64,000 nucleotides of DNA from Citrobacter enshiensis (GTDB lineage: Bacteria > Pseudomonadota > Gammaproteobacteria > Enterobacterales > Enterobacteriaceae). The position numbers were made by a program, and so were the translations under genes. The notes beneath the pieces are model-generated. The model worked only from the letters and a program-made list of their open reading frames with translations. It ran no database searches and was not told the origin of the DNA. Every line of letters begins with the position of its first letter. Within the stretch, counting starts at the first letter, position 1. Location of the stretch: assembly GCF_029338175.1 (NCBI RefSeq), contig NZ_CP119862.1, forward strand, positions 496,001-560,000, written 5' to 3'. Below, piece by piece: positions 10,993-24,436 of the stretch.

Positions 10993-11550
10993 ATGCAAAC
11001 GAAAAAAAATGAAATTTGGGTGGGGATCTTCTTGTTGGTTGCGCTGCTGGCGGCGTTCTTTATCTGCCTGAAAGCGGCGAACGTGACCTCCATGCGTACG
11101 GAGCCTACCTACACGGTTTATGCGACTTTCGATAACATTGGCGGACTGAGAGAACGCTCTCCCGTTCGTATTGGCGGAGTGGTTGTGGGACGGGTGTCAG
11201 ACATCTCGTTAGATCCGAAAACCTATCTGCCACGTGTTACGCTGGATATCGAAGAGCGTTATAACCAAATTCCTGATACCAGTTCCCTGAGCATCCGCAC
11301 CTCCGGTCTGCTTGGCGAGCAATACCTGGCCCTGAACGTCGGTTTCGACGATCCAGAACTGGGAACGTCTATGCTCAAGGATGGCAGCACCATTCAGGAC
11401 ACCAAATCTGCAATGGTTCTGGAAGATATGATTGGTCAGTTCCTTTACAACAGCAACAGTAAAGGAGATGAGAATAAGAATTCTGGCGATGCGCCTGCCG
11501 CAACGGAAGGCAATAATGACGCTACTGGGCCTGCGGGCGCAACGAAATAA
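10993..11550 (+). CDS. mlaD: MlaD, MCE-domain ring protein
   Basis: The 185-residue protein has one N-terminal membrane helix (about residues 8-28) and an MCE domain that forms a hexameric periplasmic ring on MlaE. The C-terminus is low-complexity (asparagine, glycine and alanine rich after residue 150). The start MQTKKNEIWVG is 4 bases past the mlaE stop. Confidence 0.95.
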   Translation: MQTKKNEIWVGIFLLVALLAAFFICLKAANVTSMRTEPTYTVYATFDNIGGLRERSPVRIGGVVVGRVSDISLDPKTYLPRVTLDIEERYNQIPDTSSLSIRTSGLLGEQYLALNVGFDDPELGTSMLKDGSTIQDTKSAMVLEDMIGQFLYNSNSKGDENKNSGDAPAATEGNNDATGPAGATK

Positions 11551-12203
<653 letters not shown>

Positions 12204-12204
<1 letters not shown>

Positions 12205-12497
12205 TGACGCAGTCACTCAGCTGGACGCGTGAAGGTGAAAAGCTGGCGTTAGCGGGTGAACTGGATCAGGACGTGCTAAACCCGTTATGGGATGTACGTG
12301 TGGAGGTCATGAAAGGTGTCACCTGCATCGATCTGAGCCAGGTTTCCCGGGTAGATTCGGGAGGGCTGGCGTTACTGGTCCATCTCATTAATCAGGCAAA
12401 ACGGCAGGGTAATACCGTTTCGCTTAGCGGTGTAAACGACAAAGTTTATACGCTGGCGCAGCTTTACAATTTGCCCAACGACGTGCTGCCACGCTAA
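12204..12497 (+). CDS. mlaB: MlaB, STAS-domain subunit
   Basis: The 97-residue STAS-domain protein binds MlaF and is needed for assembly and activity of the MlaFEDB complex. The start is the ATG overlapping the mlaC stop. The conserved strand IDLSQVSRVDSGGLALLVHL is the STAS core. A terminator follows at 12521. Confidence 0.95.
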
Positions 12498-12520
12498 TTT
12501 TTTCAGTACGTTACTATCGA

Positions 12521-12556
12521 AAGCCCCGATCGTATTCGCATCGGGGCTTTTTGCTT
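12521..12556 (+). terminator. Terminator after mlaB
   Basis: A 10-base-pair GC-rich stem (12521-12530 with 12540-12549) followed by a T-rich tail forms a standard intrinsic terminator for the mla operon. Confidence 0.9.
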
Positions 12557-12623
12557 ATTTAAGACAGCGCCACTTTGCTCTAAGATGTTGGGCTGTTTTC
12601 ACTATTTGACGAATAAAGAGCCC

Positions 12624-12878
12624 ATGGAAAATCATGAAATTCAGAGCGTGCTGATGAACGCACTCTCCCTCCAGGAAGTCCACGTCTCTGGCGATGGCAG
12701 TCACTTTCAGGTTATCGCCGTGGGTGAGATGTTTGACGGCATGAGCCGGGTCAAGAAACAGCAATCGGTCTATGGTCCGTTGATGGAGTACATTGCGGAC
12801 AACCGCATCCATGCCGTGTCGATCAAAACATTTACGCCTGCTGAGTGGGCGCGCGATCGCAAACTTAACGGTTTTTGA
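12624..12878 (+). CDS. ibaG: IbaG, BolA-family acid stress protein
   Basis: The 84-residue BolA-like protein (YrbA) binds monothiol glutaredoxin (Grx4) and iron-sulfur clusters and is induced by acid in E. coli. The start [11 protein letters not shown] gives the usual length. The conserved C-terminal [10 protein letters not shown] is family-typical. murA follows after 53 bases. Confidence 0.93.
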   Translation: MENHEIQSVLMNALSLQEVHVSGDGSHFQVIAVGEMFDGMSRVKKQQSVYGPLMEYIADNRIHAVSIKTFTPAEWARDRKLNGF

Positions 12879-12889
12879 GCTACGGGTGA

Positions 12890-14191
<1,302 letters not shown>

Positions 14192-14206
14192 TCGTCTTCT
14201 GCTTCG

Positions 14207-14248
14207 GTAATCCCCATTCATTACAGTGATATGGGGATTACTGTTTCT
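14207..14248. terminator. Bidirectional terminator between murA and sfsB
   Basis: A perfect 11-base-pair stem (14207-14217 with 14231-14241) lies between the convergent murA and sfsB genes. A T-rich tail follows on the plus strand. Confidence 0.8.
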
Positions 14249-14250
14249 CT

Positions 14251-14535
14251 TCAGTCTACGACCTTTTTCTCTCTGCGAGCGCGCATCAGTCGTGTTCTGT
14301 CGATAAATTCGTGTGTCCGCGAATCATGATATCGTGATGGCCAAATCACCCAGGGATCCGTTCCTAGCGCTTGTGCGATAATCAATTCACCTTTTGGCCA
14401 CGGGCGGGTTAAGGCATTCGCCAACGTAGAAGAACTGAGCCCATTTTTGCGTGATTCTGCAGCCATAGATGTCCCTTTTTTACGTAATCCAGCGATAATA
14501 TCGGCTGGATGCCAGTCAATGAGTTTGCTCTCCAT
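14251..14535 (-). CDS. sfsB: SfsB (Nlp), Ner-like DNA-binding protein
   Basis: The 94-residue protein matches the Nlp/SfsB family related to the Ner repressors of Mu-like phages, with a helix-turn-helix around residues 25-50 (SRKNGLSSSTLANAL). In E. coli it is linked to maltose gene activation. The start MESKLIDWHPAD is chosen by family length. Upstream in-frame codons would add 32 residues not found in relatives. Confidence 0.9.
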   Translation of the reverse strand: MESKLIDWHPADIIAGLRKKGTSMAAESRKNGLSSSTLANALTRPWPKGELIIAQALGTDPWVIWPSRYHDSRTHEFIDRTRLMRARREKKVVD

Positions 14536-14763
14536 CAATCCCTCACTCCTTTGGTCAGTCACTTGCGGTTGGAAAAATCTGCTGGTGATGGACACTATAC
14601 TCCCGGAGAACGAGCGTTCTGAAATGTTCATGTAACGTTCGCGAATATTCAGAATATACCAAGGGGAAAGAAGCGGTTATTGCAAGGTGTGAATGATGAT
14701 TTAAGATATTTTCTGGAATGTATTTGAATCATCCCGTGCGATGCACGGGATGAGAATAAGGGA

Positions 14764-15735
14764 TTAACGATCGCGTTGTACTGCGATGTGCGCCAGGCCA
14801 ATTAGCGCCTCGCGCCATGGGGTGTCAGGTAAAACCTGAAGGGCTTCGATCGCTTTGTCGGCTTCTTCTTCAGCACGTTGACGTGTCCACTCCAGTGAGC
14901 CGCAGGCGGTCATTGCTTCCAGAACTGGTTCCAGAAGATGTCGACCATTACCTTGTTCAATGGCTGAACGGATCATCTGCGCTTGCTCTGGGGTGCCATT
15001 GCGCATGGCATGCAGCAGAGGTAACGTCGGTTTACCCTCGTTAAGGTCGTCACCCACGTTTTTACCTAACTGCTCGCCATCTGCACTGTAATCCAGTAAA
15101 TCATCAATCAACTGGAAAGCGGTGCCGAGATAGCGGCCATAATCCTGCAATCCTTTTTCCTGTTCGTCGCTGCAACCCGCCAGAATGCCTGAACATTGTG
15201 CCGCCGCTTCAAACAGTCGCGCCGTTTTGCTGTAGATGACGCGCATGTAGTTTTCTTCGGTGATGTCAGGATCGTTCACGTTCATTAGCTGCAGGACTTC
15301 ACCTTCTGCAATAACGTTGACGGCTGAAGACATGACCTCCAGCACTTTCAGCGAACCGAGGCTGGTCATCATCTGGAAGGCGCGGGTATAGATAAAGTCA
15401 CCCACTAATACGCTGGCCGCATTGCCAAAAGCCGCATTCGCTGTTGCCTTCCCACGGCGCATATCTGATTCATCCACAACATCGTCGTGAAGCAGGGTTG
15501 CAGTGTGGATAAACTCGATTAAGGCCGCAATCGTGACGTGTTTTTTCTCCTCGTAACCGACGGCGCGTGCAGCGAGTACGGCGATCATCGGGCGGATGCG
15601 TTTTCCGCCGCCACTCACGATGTAATACCCTAACTGATTGATCAGTTGGACGTCGGAATTGAGCTGTTCAAGGATTGTCGCATTGACACCCGCCATATCT
15701 TGCGCGGTTAACTCATTGATTTTTTCTAAATTCAT
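14764..15735 (-). CDS. ispB: Octaprenyl diphosphate synthase
   Basis: The 323-residue trans-prenyltransferase makes the C40 side chain of ubiquinone and menaquinone. The two aspartate-rich motifs, LHDDVVDESD and LIDDLLDYS, are present. The start MNLEKINELT gives the family length. It is divergent from rplU. It supplies the same pathway as the ubiTUV genes later in the window. Confidence 0.97.
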   Translation of the reverse strand: MNLEKINELTAQDMAGVNATILEQLNSDVQLINQLGYYIVSGGGKRIRPMIAVLAARAVGYEEKKHVTIAALIEFIHTATLLHDDVVDESDMRRGKATANAAFGNAASVLVGDFIYTRAFQMMTSLGSLKVLEVMSSAVNVIAEGEVLQLMNVNDPDITEENYMRVIYSKTARLFEAAAQCSGILAGCSDEQEKGLQDYGRYLGTAFQLIDDLLDYSADGEQLGKNVGDDLNEGKPTLPLLHAMRNGTPEQAQMIRSAIEQGNGRHLLEPVLEAMTACGSLEWTRQRAEEEADKAIEALQVLPDTPWREALIGLAHIAVQRDR

Positions 15736-15892
15736 CGCAAAAGCCGGGCTTATCGCCCCGATTACCTCACAGTGCAACAAGGTAACTTAGGGTTTAGGGT
15801 TAGGAATATATGCTGATTGTACTGAAAAAACGCCATAGATAAACGTTACCGTACGTGTTGTGTTTTTTTTCTTCATGTATTGATGCTAGCAC

Positions 15893-15921
15893 TTGTCAAA
15901 GGCTCGCGTTTTGCGTAATAT
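15893..15921 (+). promoter_or_regulatory. Promoter of rplU-rpmA
   Basis: TTGTCA (15893-15898) and TAATAT (15916-15921) are separated by 17 bases. A GC-rich discriminator follows, as expected for a growth-rate-controlled ribosomal protein promoter. Confidence 0.7.
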
Positions 15922-15965
15922 TCGCGCCCTATTGTGAATATTTATAGCGCACTCTGAATCATTGA

Positions 15966-16304
<339 letters not shown>

Positions 16305-16323
16305 GTTAAGGGGAGCAGATTAA

Positions 16324-16581
<258 letters not shown>

Positions 16582-16606
16582 GTTTTTCGCGTCCCGGTAA
16601 CGGATA

Positions 16607-16635
16607 AAAGCCCCGCAACGTGTTGCGGGGCTTTT
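16607..16635 (+). terminator. Terminator after rpmA
   Basis: A strong GC-rich inverted repeat (AAAAGCCCCGCAAC and its complement) is followed by a T-run. Read-through to yhbE-obgE is known in relatives. Confidence 0.92.
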
Positions 16636-16708
16636 TACATTCGACGACCGGTAAATATGCTCGTCGTACCGTCACAATCCGGAAACGAGCTCTTGCAGGG
16701 AATACGGC

Positions 16709-17674
16709 ATGAAGCAGCAGGCAGGTATTGGTATTCTTTTGGCGCTCACCACCGCAATCTGTTGGGGTGCTCTACCAATAGCGATGAAGCAAGTGCTGGA
16801 GGTGATGGAGCCTCCTACCGTCGTGTTCTACCGTTTTTTAATGGCAAGTCTCGGCCTTGGGGCCATTCTTGCGGTTAGAAGAAAGCTCCCGCCGTTGCGT
16901 ATTTTTCGTAAACCGCGTTGGCTGGTATTACTGGCCATTGCCACCGGCGGGCTGTTCGGGAACTTCATCCTGTTCAGCTCTTCCCTGCAGTATTTGAGTC
17001 CAACGGCCTCGCAGGTTATCGGTCAACTGTCACCGGTAGGCATGATGGTCGCCAGCGTATTTATCCTCAAGGAGAAAATGCGTGGTACGCAGGTTGTTGG
17101 CGCGCTCATGCTTCTGAGCGGTCTGGTGATGTTCTTTAATACCAGTCTGTTCGAGATCTTTACCAAACTGACGGATTACACCTGGGGTGTGATTTTTGGT
17201 GTCGGGGCGGCAACGGTCTGGGTGAGCTATGGGGTCGCGCAAAAGGTGTTATTGCGTCGTCTGGCCTCACAGCAGATCCTGTTTTTACTGTACACTTTAT
17301 GTACGCTCGCGTTATTGCCGTTGGCTAAACCCGGTGTGATAGTGCAGCTCAGCGACTGGCAGCTTGCATGCCTGGTATTCTGCGGGCTGAATACGCTGGT
17401 AGGATACGGTGCCCTCGCGGAAGCGATGGCGCGCTGGCAGGCGGCACAGGTGAGCGCCATCATTACGCTCACACCGCTGTTTACGTTGTTATTTTCAGAT
17501 TTATTATCACTGGCCTGGCCCGATTTCTTCGCCAGACCGATGTTAAACCTTTTAGGTTATCTCGGTGCGTTTATCGTGGTTGCGGGCGCGATGTATTCCG
17601 CCATTGGTCATCGTATTTGGGGCGGTTTACGTAAGCATGAAACGGTGGTTTCGCAGCCCCGCTCAGGCGAATGA
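16709..17674 (+). CDS. yhbE: YhbE, EamA/DMT-family transporter
   Basis: The 321-residue protein shows about ten hydrophobic segments arranged as two EamA repeats, the drug/metabolite transporter fold. No substrate is established. It lies between rpmA and obgE, and obgE starts 15 bases after its stop. Confidence 0.92.
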   Translation: MKQQAGIGILLALTTAICWGALPIAMKQVLEVMEPPTVVFYRFLMASLGLGAILAVRRKLPPLRIFRKPRWLVLLAIATGGLFGNFILFSSSLQYLSPTASQVIGQLSPVGMMVASVFILKEKMRGTQVVGALMLLSGLVMFFNTSLFEIFTKLTDYTWGVIFGVGAATVWVSYGVAQKVLLRRLASQQILFLLYTLCTLALLPLAKPGVIVQLSDWQLACLVFCGLNTLVGYGALAEAMARWQAAQVSAIITLTPLFTLLFSDLLSLAWPDFFARPMLNLLGYLGAFIVVAGAMYSAIGHRIWGGLRKHETVVSQPRSGE

Positions 17675-18862
<1,188 letters not shown>

Positions 18863-18869
18863 TCTCCAT

Positions 18870-18897
18870 AAAACCCCGGCCATGCCGGGGTTTTTTA
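18870..18897 (+). terminator. Terminator after obgE
   Basis: The short stem AACCCCGGC/GCCGGGGTT is followed by a T-run, a standard intrinsic terminator. Confidence 0.9.
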
Positions 18898-18907
18898 TGC
18901 CAGTCTT

Positions 18908-18934
18908 GTAGGCCGGATAAGCGCTATCCGGCAA
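18908..18934. repeat. REP-type palindrome
   Basis: The sequence GTAGGCCGGATAAGCG with its inverted half ATCCGGC matches enterobacterial REP palindromes. It lies between the convergent obgE and dacB. Confidence 0.7.
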
Positions 18935-18941
18935 CACTCAT

Positions 18942-20375
18942 CTAGTTATTCTGATAAATATCTTTATACAAACGGCTTTCAAAACGGACCAGTGGAAGAC
19001 GACGGTTGCGTTGGTCAGCTGGCTCTACGGCATATCCGGAAAGATACTGCACAAATGCCATCCTTTGTCCGCTGGCGGTAGTGATAAAGCCCGCCAGGTT
19101 ATACACCCCCTGCAGTGAACCCGTTTTCGCCGATACCTTGCCATCTACGCCTGCCTGATGAAGCCCTGCACGGTATTGCAGAGAACCATCGTGGCCCGCC
19201 AGCGGCAGCATGGAGATAAAGTTCAGTTCATTGTCGTGCTGGGCAATGTATTGCAGCACCTGCATCATGGTGGCAGGGGCAATCAGGTTATGGCGGGAAA
19301 GACCGGAACCGTCGGCAATAATGGTGTTGCCAATATTAACCCCTGCCTGTTGACGTAGGATCTGGCGAACTGCATCGGAGCCTGCGCGCCATGTTCCAGG
19401 GACGTTAAAGCGCGCGTGGCCAATCATACGGAACACTGTGTCGGCGATCATGTTGTCGGATTTTTTCAGCATAATCTTAAGCAGGTCATGCAAAGGCGCT
19501 GACTGTTTGCTGGCAATGATCGTTCCTGGCTCGTTGACCAATGTCTGGCGCAGCAGCGTACCGCTGTACGTGATCCCAGCCTGTTTTAGCTCATCTTTGA
19601 TGATTGCCCCGGCATAACTGGCGCCATCCTGAATCGCGAACGCCAGCGGAAGGGGATCGCTACGCTGAGGCAGGCAACCGGTAAGCGTAAAGCGATTTAA
19701 ATCACCGGGGACGACATCCAGTTCGCAATATTGTGCATCGGCAGAGCCACGCGGTAGCGTGCGAACCTGGCTGAACATCGTCACCGGGTAATACGATGCC
19801 ACACGGACATACGCTAAATCATTCGCTTTTTCCGCACTGTAAAGCGAAATCGAGAAGCAGTTGCGATCGACAATGGCTGCTGTGGGCGGTGCGCTAAAAC
19901 ATTGCGTCATGTCGTTCCATGGCCAGCCGGGCGCTTTATCGTGGCTGGCAAAAATGGAGGTGTCGATGAGGACATTACCAGAAATTTGCGTCACGCCAGA
20001 TTTCTTCAGGGTGGCGACCATATTGCGAATATCCTGACGTTTTAGCGTCGGATCGGCCCCAAATCGTGCAATCAGGTCACCGCTCAATACCCCGTTTTCC
20101 ACCGAACCTTTTGTCTCCAGCGTGGTGGTAAAACGAAAGTCGGGGCCAAGCTGGATCAATGCCGCCAGCGCGGTGATCACCTTTTGCGTACTGGCGGGAA
20201 GCGCCATCTGCTGACTGTGATAATCAATGGCGGGCGCGGGGGCACCGACCTTCTGTACCATTAAGGCAAGATTGGCCCCGTCGGGAAGTTGATTGATGTA
20301 TTCGTCAACATTCGCGGCCTGGACGCTGAACGCTATACTGGTGGTCAATCCGATGATAAATCTGGAAAATCGCAT
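18942..20375 (-). CDS. dacB: PBP4, D-alanyl-D-alanine carboxypeptidase/endopeptidase
   Basis: The 477-residue class C penicillin-binding protein has an N-terminal signal peptide (cleavage after SVQA), the active-site SxxK in PASTQKV near residue 62, the SDN motif in KKSDNMIAD and the KTG triad in VSAKTGSLQG. It trims and cleaves peptidoglycan cross-links in the periplasm. It is divergent from greA. Confidence 0.97.
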   Translation of the reverse strand: MRFSRFIIGLTTSIAFSVQAANVDEYINQLPDGANLALMVQKVGAPAPAIDYHSQQMALPASTQKVITALAALIQLGPDFRFTTTLETKGSVENGVLSGDLIARFGADPTLKRQDIRNMVATLKKSGVTQISGNVLIDTSIFASHDKAPGWPWNDMTQCFSAPPTAAIVDRNCFSISLYSAEKANDLAYVRVASYYPVTMFSQVRTLPRGSADAQYCELDVVPGDLNRFTLTGCLPQRSDPLPLAFAIQDGASYAGAIIKDELKQAGITYSGTLLRQTLVNEPGTIIASKQSAPLHDLLKIMLKKSDNMIADTVFRMIGHARFNVPGTWRAGSDAVRQILRQQAGVNIGNTIIADGSGLSRHNLIAPATMMQVLQYIAQHDNELNFISMLPLAGHDGSLQYRAGLHQAGVDGKVSAKTGSLQGVYNLAGFITTASGQRMAFVQYLSGYAVEPADQRNRRLPLVRFESRLYKDIYQNN

Positions 20376-20454
20376 AATCTCGCGCTAACAACCTGGAAAC
20401 AAGCCGTCATACTACGGCGCATTGCCCTGAAAAGTAAACGATGACCCATAGGGA

Positions 20455-20531
20455 ACTCCAGGGTAAAATGACTATCAAATAGAGAATTGTAGCTGACCTG
20501 GGACCTTGCGCCCCGGGTCGGTATTTTTTTG
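20455..20531 (+). ncRNA. graL: GraL-like greA leader RNA
   Basis: Upstream of greA a 9-base-pair interrupted stem (20495-20502 with 20512-20519) is followed by TATTTTTTT at 20522-20530, which forms a terminator about 95 bases before the greA start. In E. coli the greA leader is attenuated at the same place, giving the small RNA GraL. The 5' end given here is approximate. Confidence 0.6.
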
Positions 20532-20626
20532 CTTCTGGTCCTGGTGTGGTGTCATGCCAGGGCGGGCTTAGCAGCCGGGGCAGGGTTCATCGCCCCCCCT
20601 ACAGGAATGTTCAAGAGGTATAACAA

Positions 20627-21103
20627 ATGCAAGCTATTCCGATGACCTTACGTGGTGCTGAAAAACTGCGCGAAGAGCTGGATTTTCTGAAATCTGTGCG
20701 CCGTCCTGAAATTATTGCCGCTATCGCTGATGCACGTGAACACGGCGACCTGAAAGAGAATGCTGAGTATCACGCCGCGCGTGAGCAGCAGGGTTTTTGC
20801 GAAGGGCGCATTAAAGATATCGAAGCAAAGCTGTCCAACGCGCAGGTCATCGACATCACTAAAATGCCAAACAATGGTCGCGTGATTTTTGGTTCCACCG
20901 TCACCGTTCTGAACCTCGACACTGACGAAGAGCAGACTTACCGCATCGTTGGCGATGATGAGGCGGATTTTAAACAGAACCTGATTTCCGTGAACTCACC
21001 TATCGCTCGTGGCCTGGTGGGCAAAGAGCCGGATGATGTTGTGGTGATCAAAACGCCGGGTGGCGAAGTGGAATATGAAGTGATTAAGGTAGAATACCTG
21101 TAA
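20627..21103 (+). CDS. greA: Transcript cleavage factor GreA
   Basis: The 158-residue protein has an N-terminal coiled coil whose tip carries acidic residues ([14 protein letters not shown]) that enter the RNA polymerase secondary channel and promote cleavage of backtracked RNA, and a C-terminal globular domain. It is preceded by the GraL attenuator and followed by a terminator. Confidence 0.97.
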   Translation: MQAIPMTLRGAEKLREELDFLKSVRRPEIIAAIADAREHGDLKENAEYHAAREQQGFCEGRIKDIEAKLSNAQVIDITKMPNNGRVIFGSTVTVLNLDTDEEQTYRIVGDDEADFKQNLISVNSPIARGLVGKEPDDVVVIKTPGGEVEYEVIKVEYL

Positions 21104-21146
21104 GAATTACCCAATACTCAGGATGTTGATGTATTGTAAAGAAAGG

Positions 21147-21171
21147 AAAAAGGCCGCATCGCGGCCTTTTA
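21147..21171 (+). terminator. Terminator after greA
   Basis: The inverted repeat AAAAGGCCGC/GCGGCCTTTT forms a compact stem with A and T flanks. It can act on both strands. Confidence 0.9.
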
Positions 21172-21258
21172 TCAACGAACAGAGCGTGGCATTTTGCTCT
21201 CCTGCTTGCAGAAAACCCCTCGTTTTACACAGAATTCGTGTTCAACTTTAGGATATTC

Positions 21259-21552
21259 TTAGCGTGGCAGCGAGATTTTACGTTCTTTAGTCGGACGATA
21301 CAGTACCAGCGTTTTACCGATGACCTGTACGTTACAGGCGCCGGTTTCGCGTACGATAGCTTCCACGATCAAGGTTTTGGTTTCGCGATCTTCCGAGGCG
21401 ATTTTCACCTTGATAAGTTCATGGTGCTCTAACGCTTGTTCAATCTCGGCCAGTACCCCTTCGGTCAAACCATTATTGCCAAGCATAACTACAGGCTTGA
21501 GCGGATGTGCCAGACCTTTCAGGTGCTGTTTTTGTTTAGTACTCAGATTCAT
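21259..21552 (-). CDS. yhbY: YhbY, CRM-domain ribosome assembly factor
   Basis: The 97-residue protein is a single CRM RNA-binding domain with the GxxG-type loop in MLGNNGLTEGV. E. coli YhbY associates with pre-50S particles. The start MNLSTKQKQHL is favoured over the in-frame upstream codons by family length. It is divergent from rlmE, the 23S rRNA methyltransferase, so both neighbours act on the large subunit. Confidence 0.93.
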   Translation of the reverse strand: MNLSTKQKQHLKGLAHPLKPVVMLGNNGLTEGVLAEIEQALEHHELIKVKIASEDRETKTLIVEAIVRETGACNVQVIGKTLVLYRPTKERKISLPR

Positions 21553-21677
21553 CGTATATTTTTGCTTAGGTTGGGATTGAAAACGGGTCATTCTACCGCC
21601 ATCTCCCTTATATCACCAAATGGCCGTGTAGAAATTTACACCGTTGGTTGCGATGAACTGCCCGATGGGAAAGTGAA

Positions 21678-22307
21678 ATGACAGGTAAGAAGCGTTCTGC
21701 CAGCTCCAGTCGCTGGCTTCAGGAACACTTTAGCGATAAATATGTTCAGCAGGCACAGAAAAAAGGGTTACGTTCTCGTGCCTGGTTTAAACTTGATGAA
21801 ATACAGCAAAGTGACAAGATTTTTAAACCGGGGATGACCGTCGTCGATCTCGGTGCTGCACCCGGTGGTTGGTCTCAATATGCGGTTACGCAGATAGGGA
21901 ACAGTGGTCGCATTATCGCTTGTGATCTTTTACCGATGGATCCAATCGTTGGTGTAGACTTCCTTCAGGGCGATTTTCGTGATGAATTAGTCCTGAAAGC
22001 GTTACTTGAACGTGTCGGTGACAGTAAAGTACAAGTTGTCATGTCTGATATGGCGCCAAATATGTGTGGTACACCGGCGGTCGATATTCCCCGGGCGATG
22101 TATCTGGTAGAACTGGCGCTTGGAATGGCTCGTGATGTATTAGCGCCAGGTGGTAGTTTTGTAGTGAAAGTGTTCCAGGGCGAAGGATTCGATGAGTATC
22201 TAAGAGAAATTCGCTCCCTGTTTACGAAGGTGAAAGTTCGTAAGCCGGACTCTTCTCGTGCGCGTTCACGTGAAGTGTACATTGTAGCGACCGGGCGAAA
22301 ACCATAA
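21678..22307 (+). CDS. rlmE: 23S rRNA U2552 2'-O-methyltransferase
   Basis: The 209-residue enzyme (FtsJ/RrmJ) methylates U2552 in the A loop. The SAM-binding motif is [10 protein letters not shown], and the catalytic lysine-aspartate-lysine set is visible ([15 protein letters not shown]). It is heat-shock induced in E. coli and precedes ftsH, with which it is co-transcribed. Confidence 0.97.
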   Translation: MTGKKRSASSSRWLQEHFSDKYVQQAQKKGLRSRAWFKLDEIQQSDKIFKPGMTVVDLGAAPGGWSQYAVTQIGNSGRIIACDLLPMDPIVGVDFLQGDFRDELVLKALLERVGDSKVQVVMSDMAPNMCGTPAVDIPRAMYLVELALGMARDVLAPGGSFVVKVFQGEGFDEYLREIRSLFTKVKVRKPDSSRARSREVYIVATGRKP

Positions 22308-22397
22308 CCGGTAGATTTCAAACGAAAGTTTGAAAGACACTGGATATAGAGTATCCTGACGCTGTTTTTAACACAGTTGTAATAAGAGGTTAATCCC

Positions 22398-24338
22398 TTG
22401 AGTGACATGGCGAAAAACCTAATACTCTGGCTGGTCATTGCCGTCGTGCTGATGTCAGTATTCCAGAGCTTTGGGCCCAGCGAGTCTAATGGCCGTAAGG
22501 TGGATTATTCTACCTTCCTGCAAGAGGTCAACCAGGACCAGGTTCGTGAAGCGCGTATCAACGGACGTGAGATCAACGTTACCAAGAAAGATAGTAACCG
22601 TTACACGACTTACATACCGGTTAACGATCCGAAGCTGCTTGATAACCTGCTGACTAAAAACGTTAAAGTTGTTGGCGAACCACCAGAAGAGCCAAGCCTG
22701 CTGGCTTCAATCTTCATTTCCTGGTTCCCGATGCTGTTGCTAATCGGCGTCTGGATCTTTTTCATGCGTCAGATGCAGGGCGGCGGTGGCAAAGGCGCCA
22801 TGTCGTTCGGTAAGAGCAAAGCGCGCATGCTGACAGAAGATCAGATCAAAACCACGTTTGCTGACGTTGCCGGTTGCGACGAAGCGAAAGAAGAAGTGGC
22901 TGAGCTGGTTGAATATCTGCGTGAACCGAGCCGTTTCCAGAAGCTGGGCGGTAAAATCCCGAAAGGCGTCCTGATGGTCGGTCCTCCGGGTACCGGTAAA
23001 ACCCTGTTGGCGAAAGCCATCGCGGGTGAAGCGAAGGTTCCCTTCTTTACGATTTCCGGTTCTGATTTCGTTGAAATGTTCGTGGGTGTCGGTGCATCTC
23101 GTGTGCGTGACATGTTCGAACAGGCCAAGAAAGCAGCCCCGTGCATCATCTTCATCGATGAAATCGATGCCGTAGGCCGCCAGCGTGGCGCGGGCCTGGG
23201 CGGCGGTCACGATGAACGTGAGCAGACCCTGAACCAGATGCTGGTTGAGATGGACGGCTTCGAAGGTAACGAAGGTATCATCGTTATCGCGGCAACTAAC
23301 CGTCCGGACGTTCTGGACCCGGCGCTGCTGCGTCCTGGCCGTTTTGACCGTCAGGTTGTGGTTGGCCTGCCAGATGTTCGCGGTCGTGAGCAGATCCTGA
23401 AAGTTCACATGCGTCGCGTACCGCTGGCGCCGGATATCGATGCGGCAATCATTGCCCGCGGTACCCCTGGCTTCTCCGGTGCAGACCTGGCGAACCTGGT
23501 GAATGAAGCGGCACTGTTCGCCGCCCGTGGCAACAAACGCGTTGTATCGATGGTTGAGTTCGAGAAAGCGAAAGACAAAATCATGATGGGTGCGGAACGT
23601 CGCTCCATGGTGATGACGGAAGCGCAGAAAGAATCCACCGCGTACCACGAAGCAGGCCACGCGATTATCGGTCGCCTGGTGCCAGAACACGATCCGGTAC
23701 ACAAAGTAACGATTATCCCGCGTGGTCGTGCGCTGGGTGTGACCTTCTTCCTGCCTGAAGGCGACGCGATCAGCGCCAGCCGTCAGAAACTGGAAAGCCA
23801 GATCTCTACGCTGTACGGCGGTCGTCTGGCGGAAGAGATCATCTACGGTGTAGAACATGTTTCTACCGGTGCGTCGAACGACATTAAAGTCGCGACTAAC
23901 CTGGCGCGTAACATGGTGACACAGTGGGGCTTCTCTGAAAAACTGGGTCCGTTGCTGTACGCGGAAGAAGAAGGCGAAGTGTTCCTGGGACGTTCTGTTG
24001 CGAAAGCAAAACACATGTCCGATGAAACCGCGCGCATTATCGATCAGGAAGTTAAATTGCTGATTGAACGTAACTATGACCGCGCTCGTCGTCTTCTGAA
24101 CGATAACCTGGACATTCTGCACTCGATGAAAGATGCGCTCATGAAATATGAGACCATCGATGCGCCACAGATTGATGACCTGATGGCTCGTCGCGATGTG
24201 CGCCCGCCTGCGGGTTGGGAAGAGTCCGGTACTTCTAACAACTCTGGCAACAATGGCACCCCGAGTGCGCCGCGTCCGACTGAAGAGCCGCGTACGCCGA
24301 ACCCGGGCAACATGTCAGAGCAGTTAGGCGACAAATAA
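22398..24338 (+). CDS. ftsH: FtsH, membrane AAA+ zinc protease
   Basis: The 646-residue protein has two N-terminal membrane segments around a small periplasmic domain, an AAA+ module (Walker A GPPGTGKT, Walker B IIFIDEID, arginine-finger region) and a zinc protease site HEAGH. It degrades sigma-32, LpxC and damaged membrane proteins. The TTG start at 22398 lies 8 bases after AGAGGT, which is better spaced than the ATG at 22407 (MAKNLILW) used in many annotations. Either is possible. Confidence 0.97.
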   Translation: MSDMAKNLILWLVIAVVLMSVFQSFGPSESNGRKVDYSTFLQEVNQDQVREARINGREINVTKKDSNRYTTYIPVNDPKLLDNLLTKNVKVVGEPPEEPSLLASIFISWFPMLLLIGVWIFFMRQMQGGGGKGAMSFGKSKARMLTEDQIKTTFADVAGCDEAKEEVAELVEYLREPSRFQKLGGKIPKGVLMVGPPGTGKTLLAKAIAGEAKVPFFTISGSDFVEMFVGVGASRVRDMFEQAKKAAPCIIFIDEIDAVGRQRGAGLGGGHDEREQTLNQMLVEMDGFEGNEGIIVIAATNRPDVLDPALLRPGRFDRQVVVGLPDVRGREQILKVHMRRVPLAPDIDAAIIARGTPGFSGADLANLVNEAALFAARGNKRVVSMVEFEKAKDKIMMGAERRSMVMTEAQKESTAYHEAGHAIIGRLVPEHDPVHKVTIIPRGRALGVTFFLPEGDAISASRQKLESQISTLYGGRLAEEIIYGVEHVSTGASNDIKVATNLARNMVTQWGFSEKLGPLLYAEEEGEVFLGRSVAKAKHMSDETARIIDQEVKLLIERNYDRARRLLNDNLDILHSMKDALMKYETIDAPQIDDLMARRDVRPPAGWEESGTSNNSGNNGTPSAPRPTEEPRTPNPGNMSEQLGDK

Positions 24339-24369
24339 GTTCGCGTTGTAGATGACTGCGTTTTTATTG

Positions 24370-24398
24370 AAAACCCTGGGGCTTGCTCCGGGGTTTTT
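24370..24398 (+). terminator. Terminator after ftsH
   Basis: A GC-rich hairpin with a T-run lies 32 bases past the ftsH stop and before folP. Confidence 0.85.
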
Positions 24399-24436
24399 CT
24401 TATCTGCTTAACCCATTTTATACCAGGGATAACACC

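Noticed and set aside
15786-15804. Telomere-like run TTAGGGTTTAGGGTTAGG upstream of ispB
   Set aside because: Only about three units in a bacterial promoter region; most likely chance.
22740-24122. 460-codon open frame antisense to ftsH
   Set aside because: It is a shadow of the strongly biased ftsH codons. The protein is histidine- and threonine-rich without a domain, and ftsH is certain.
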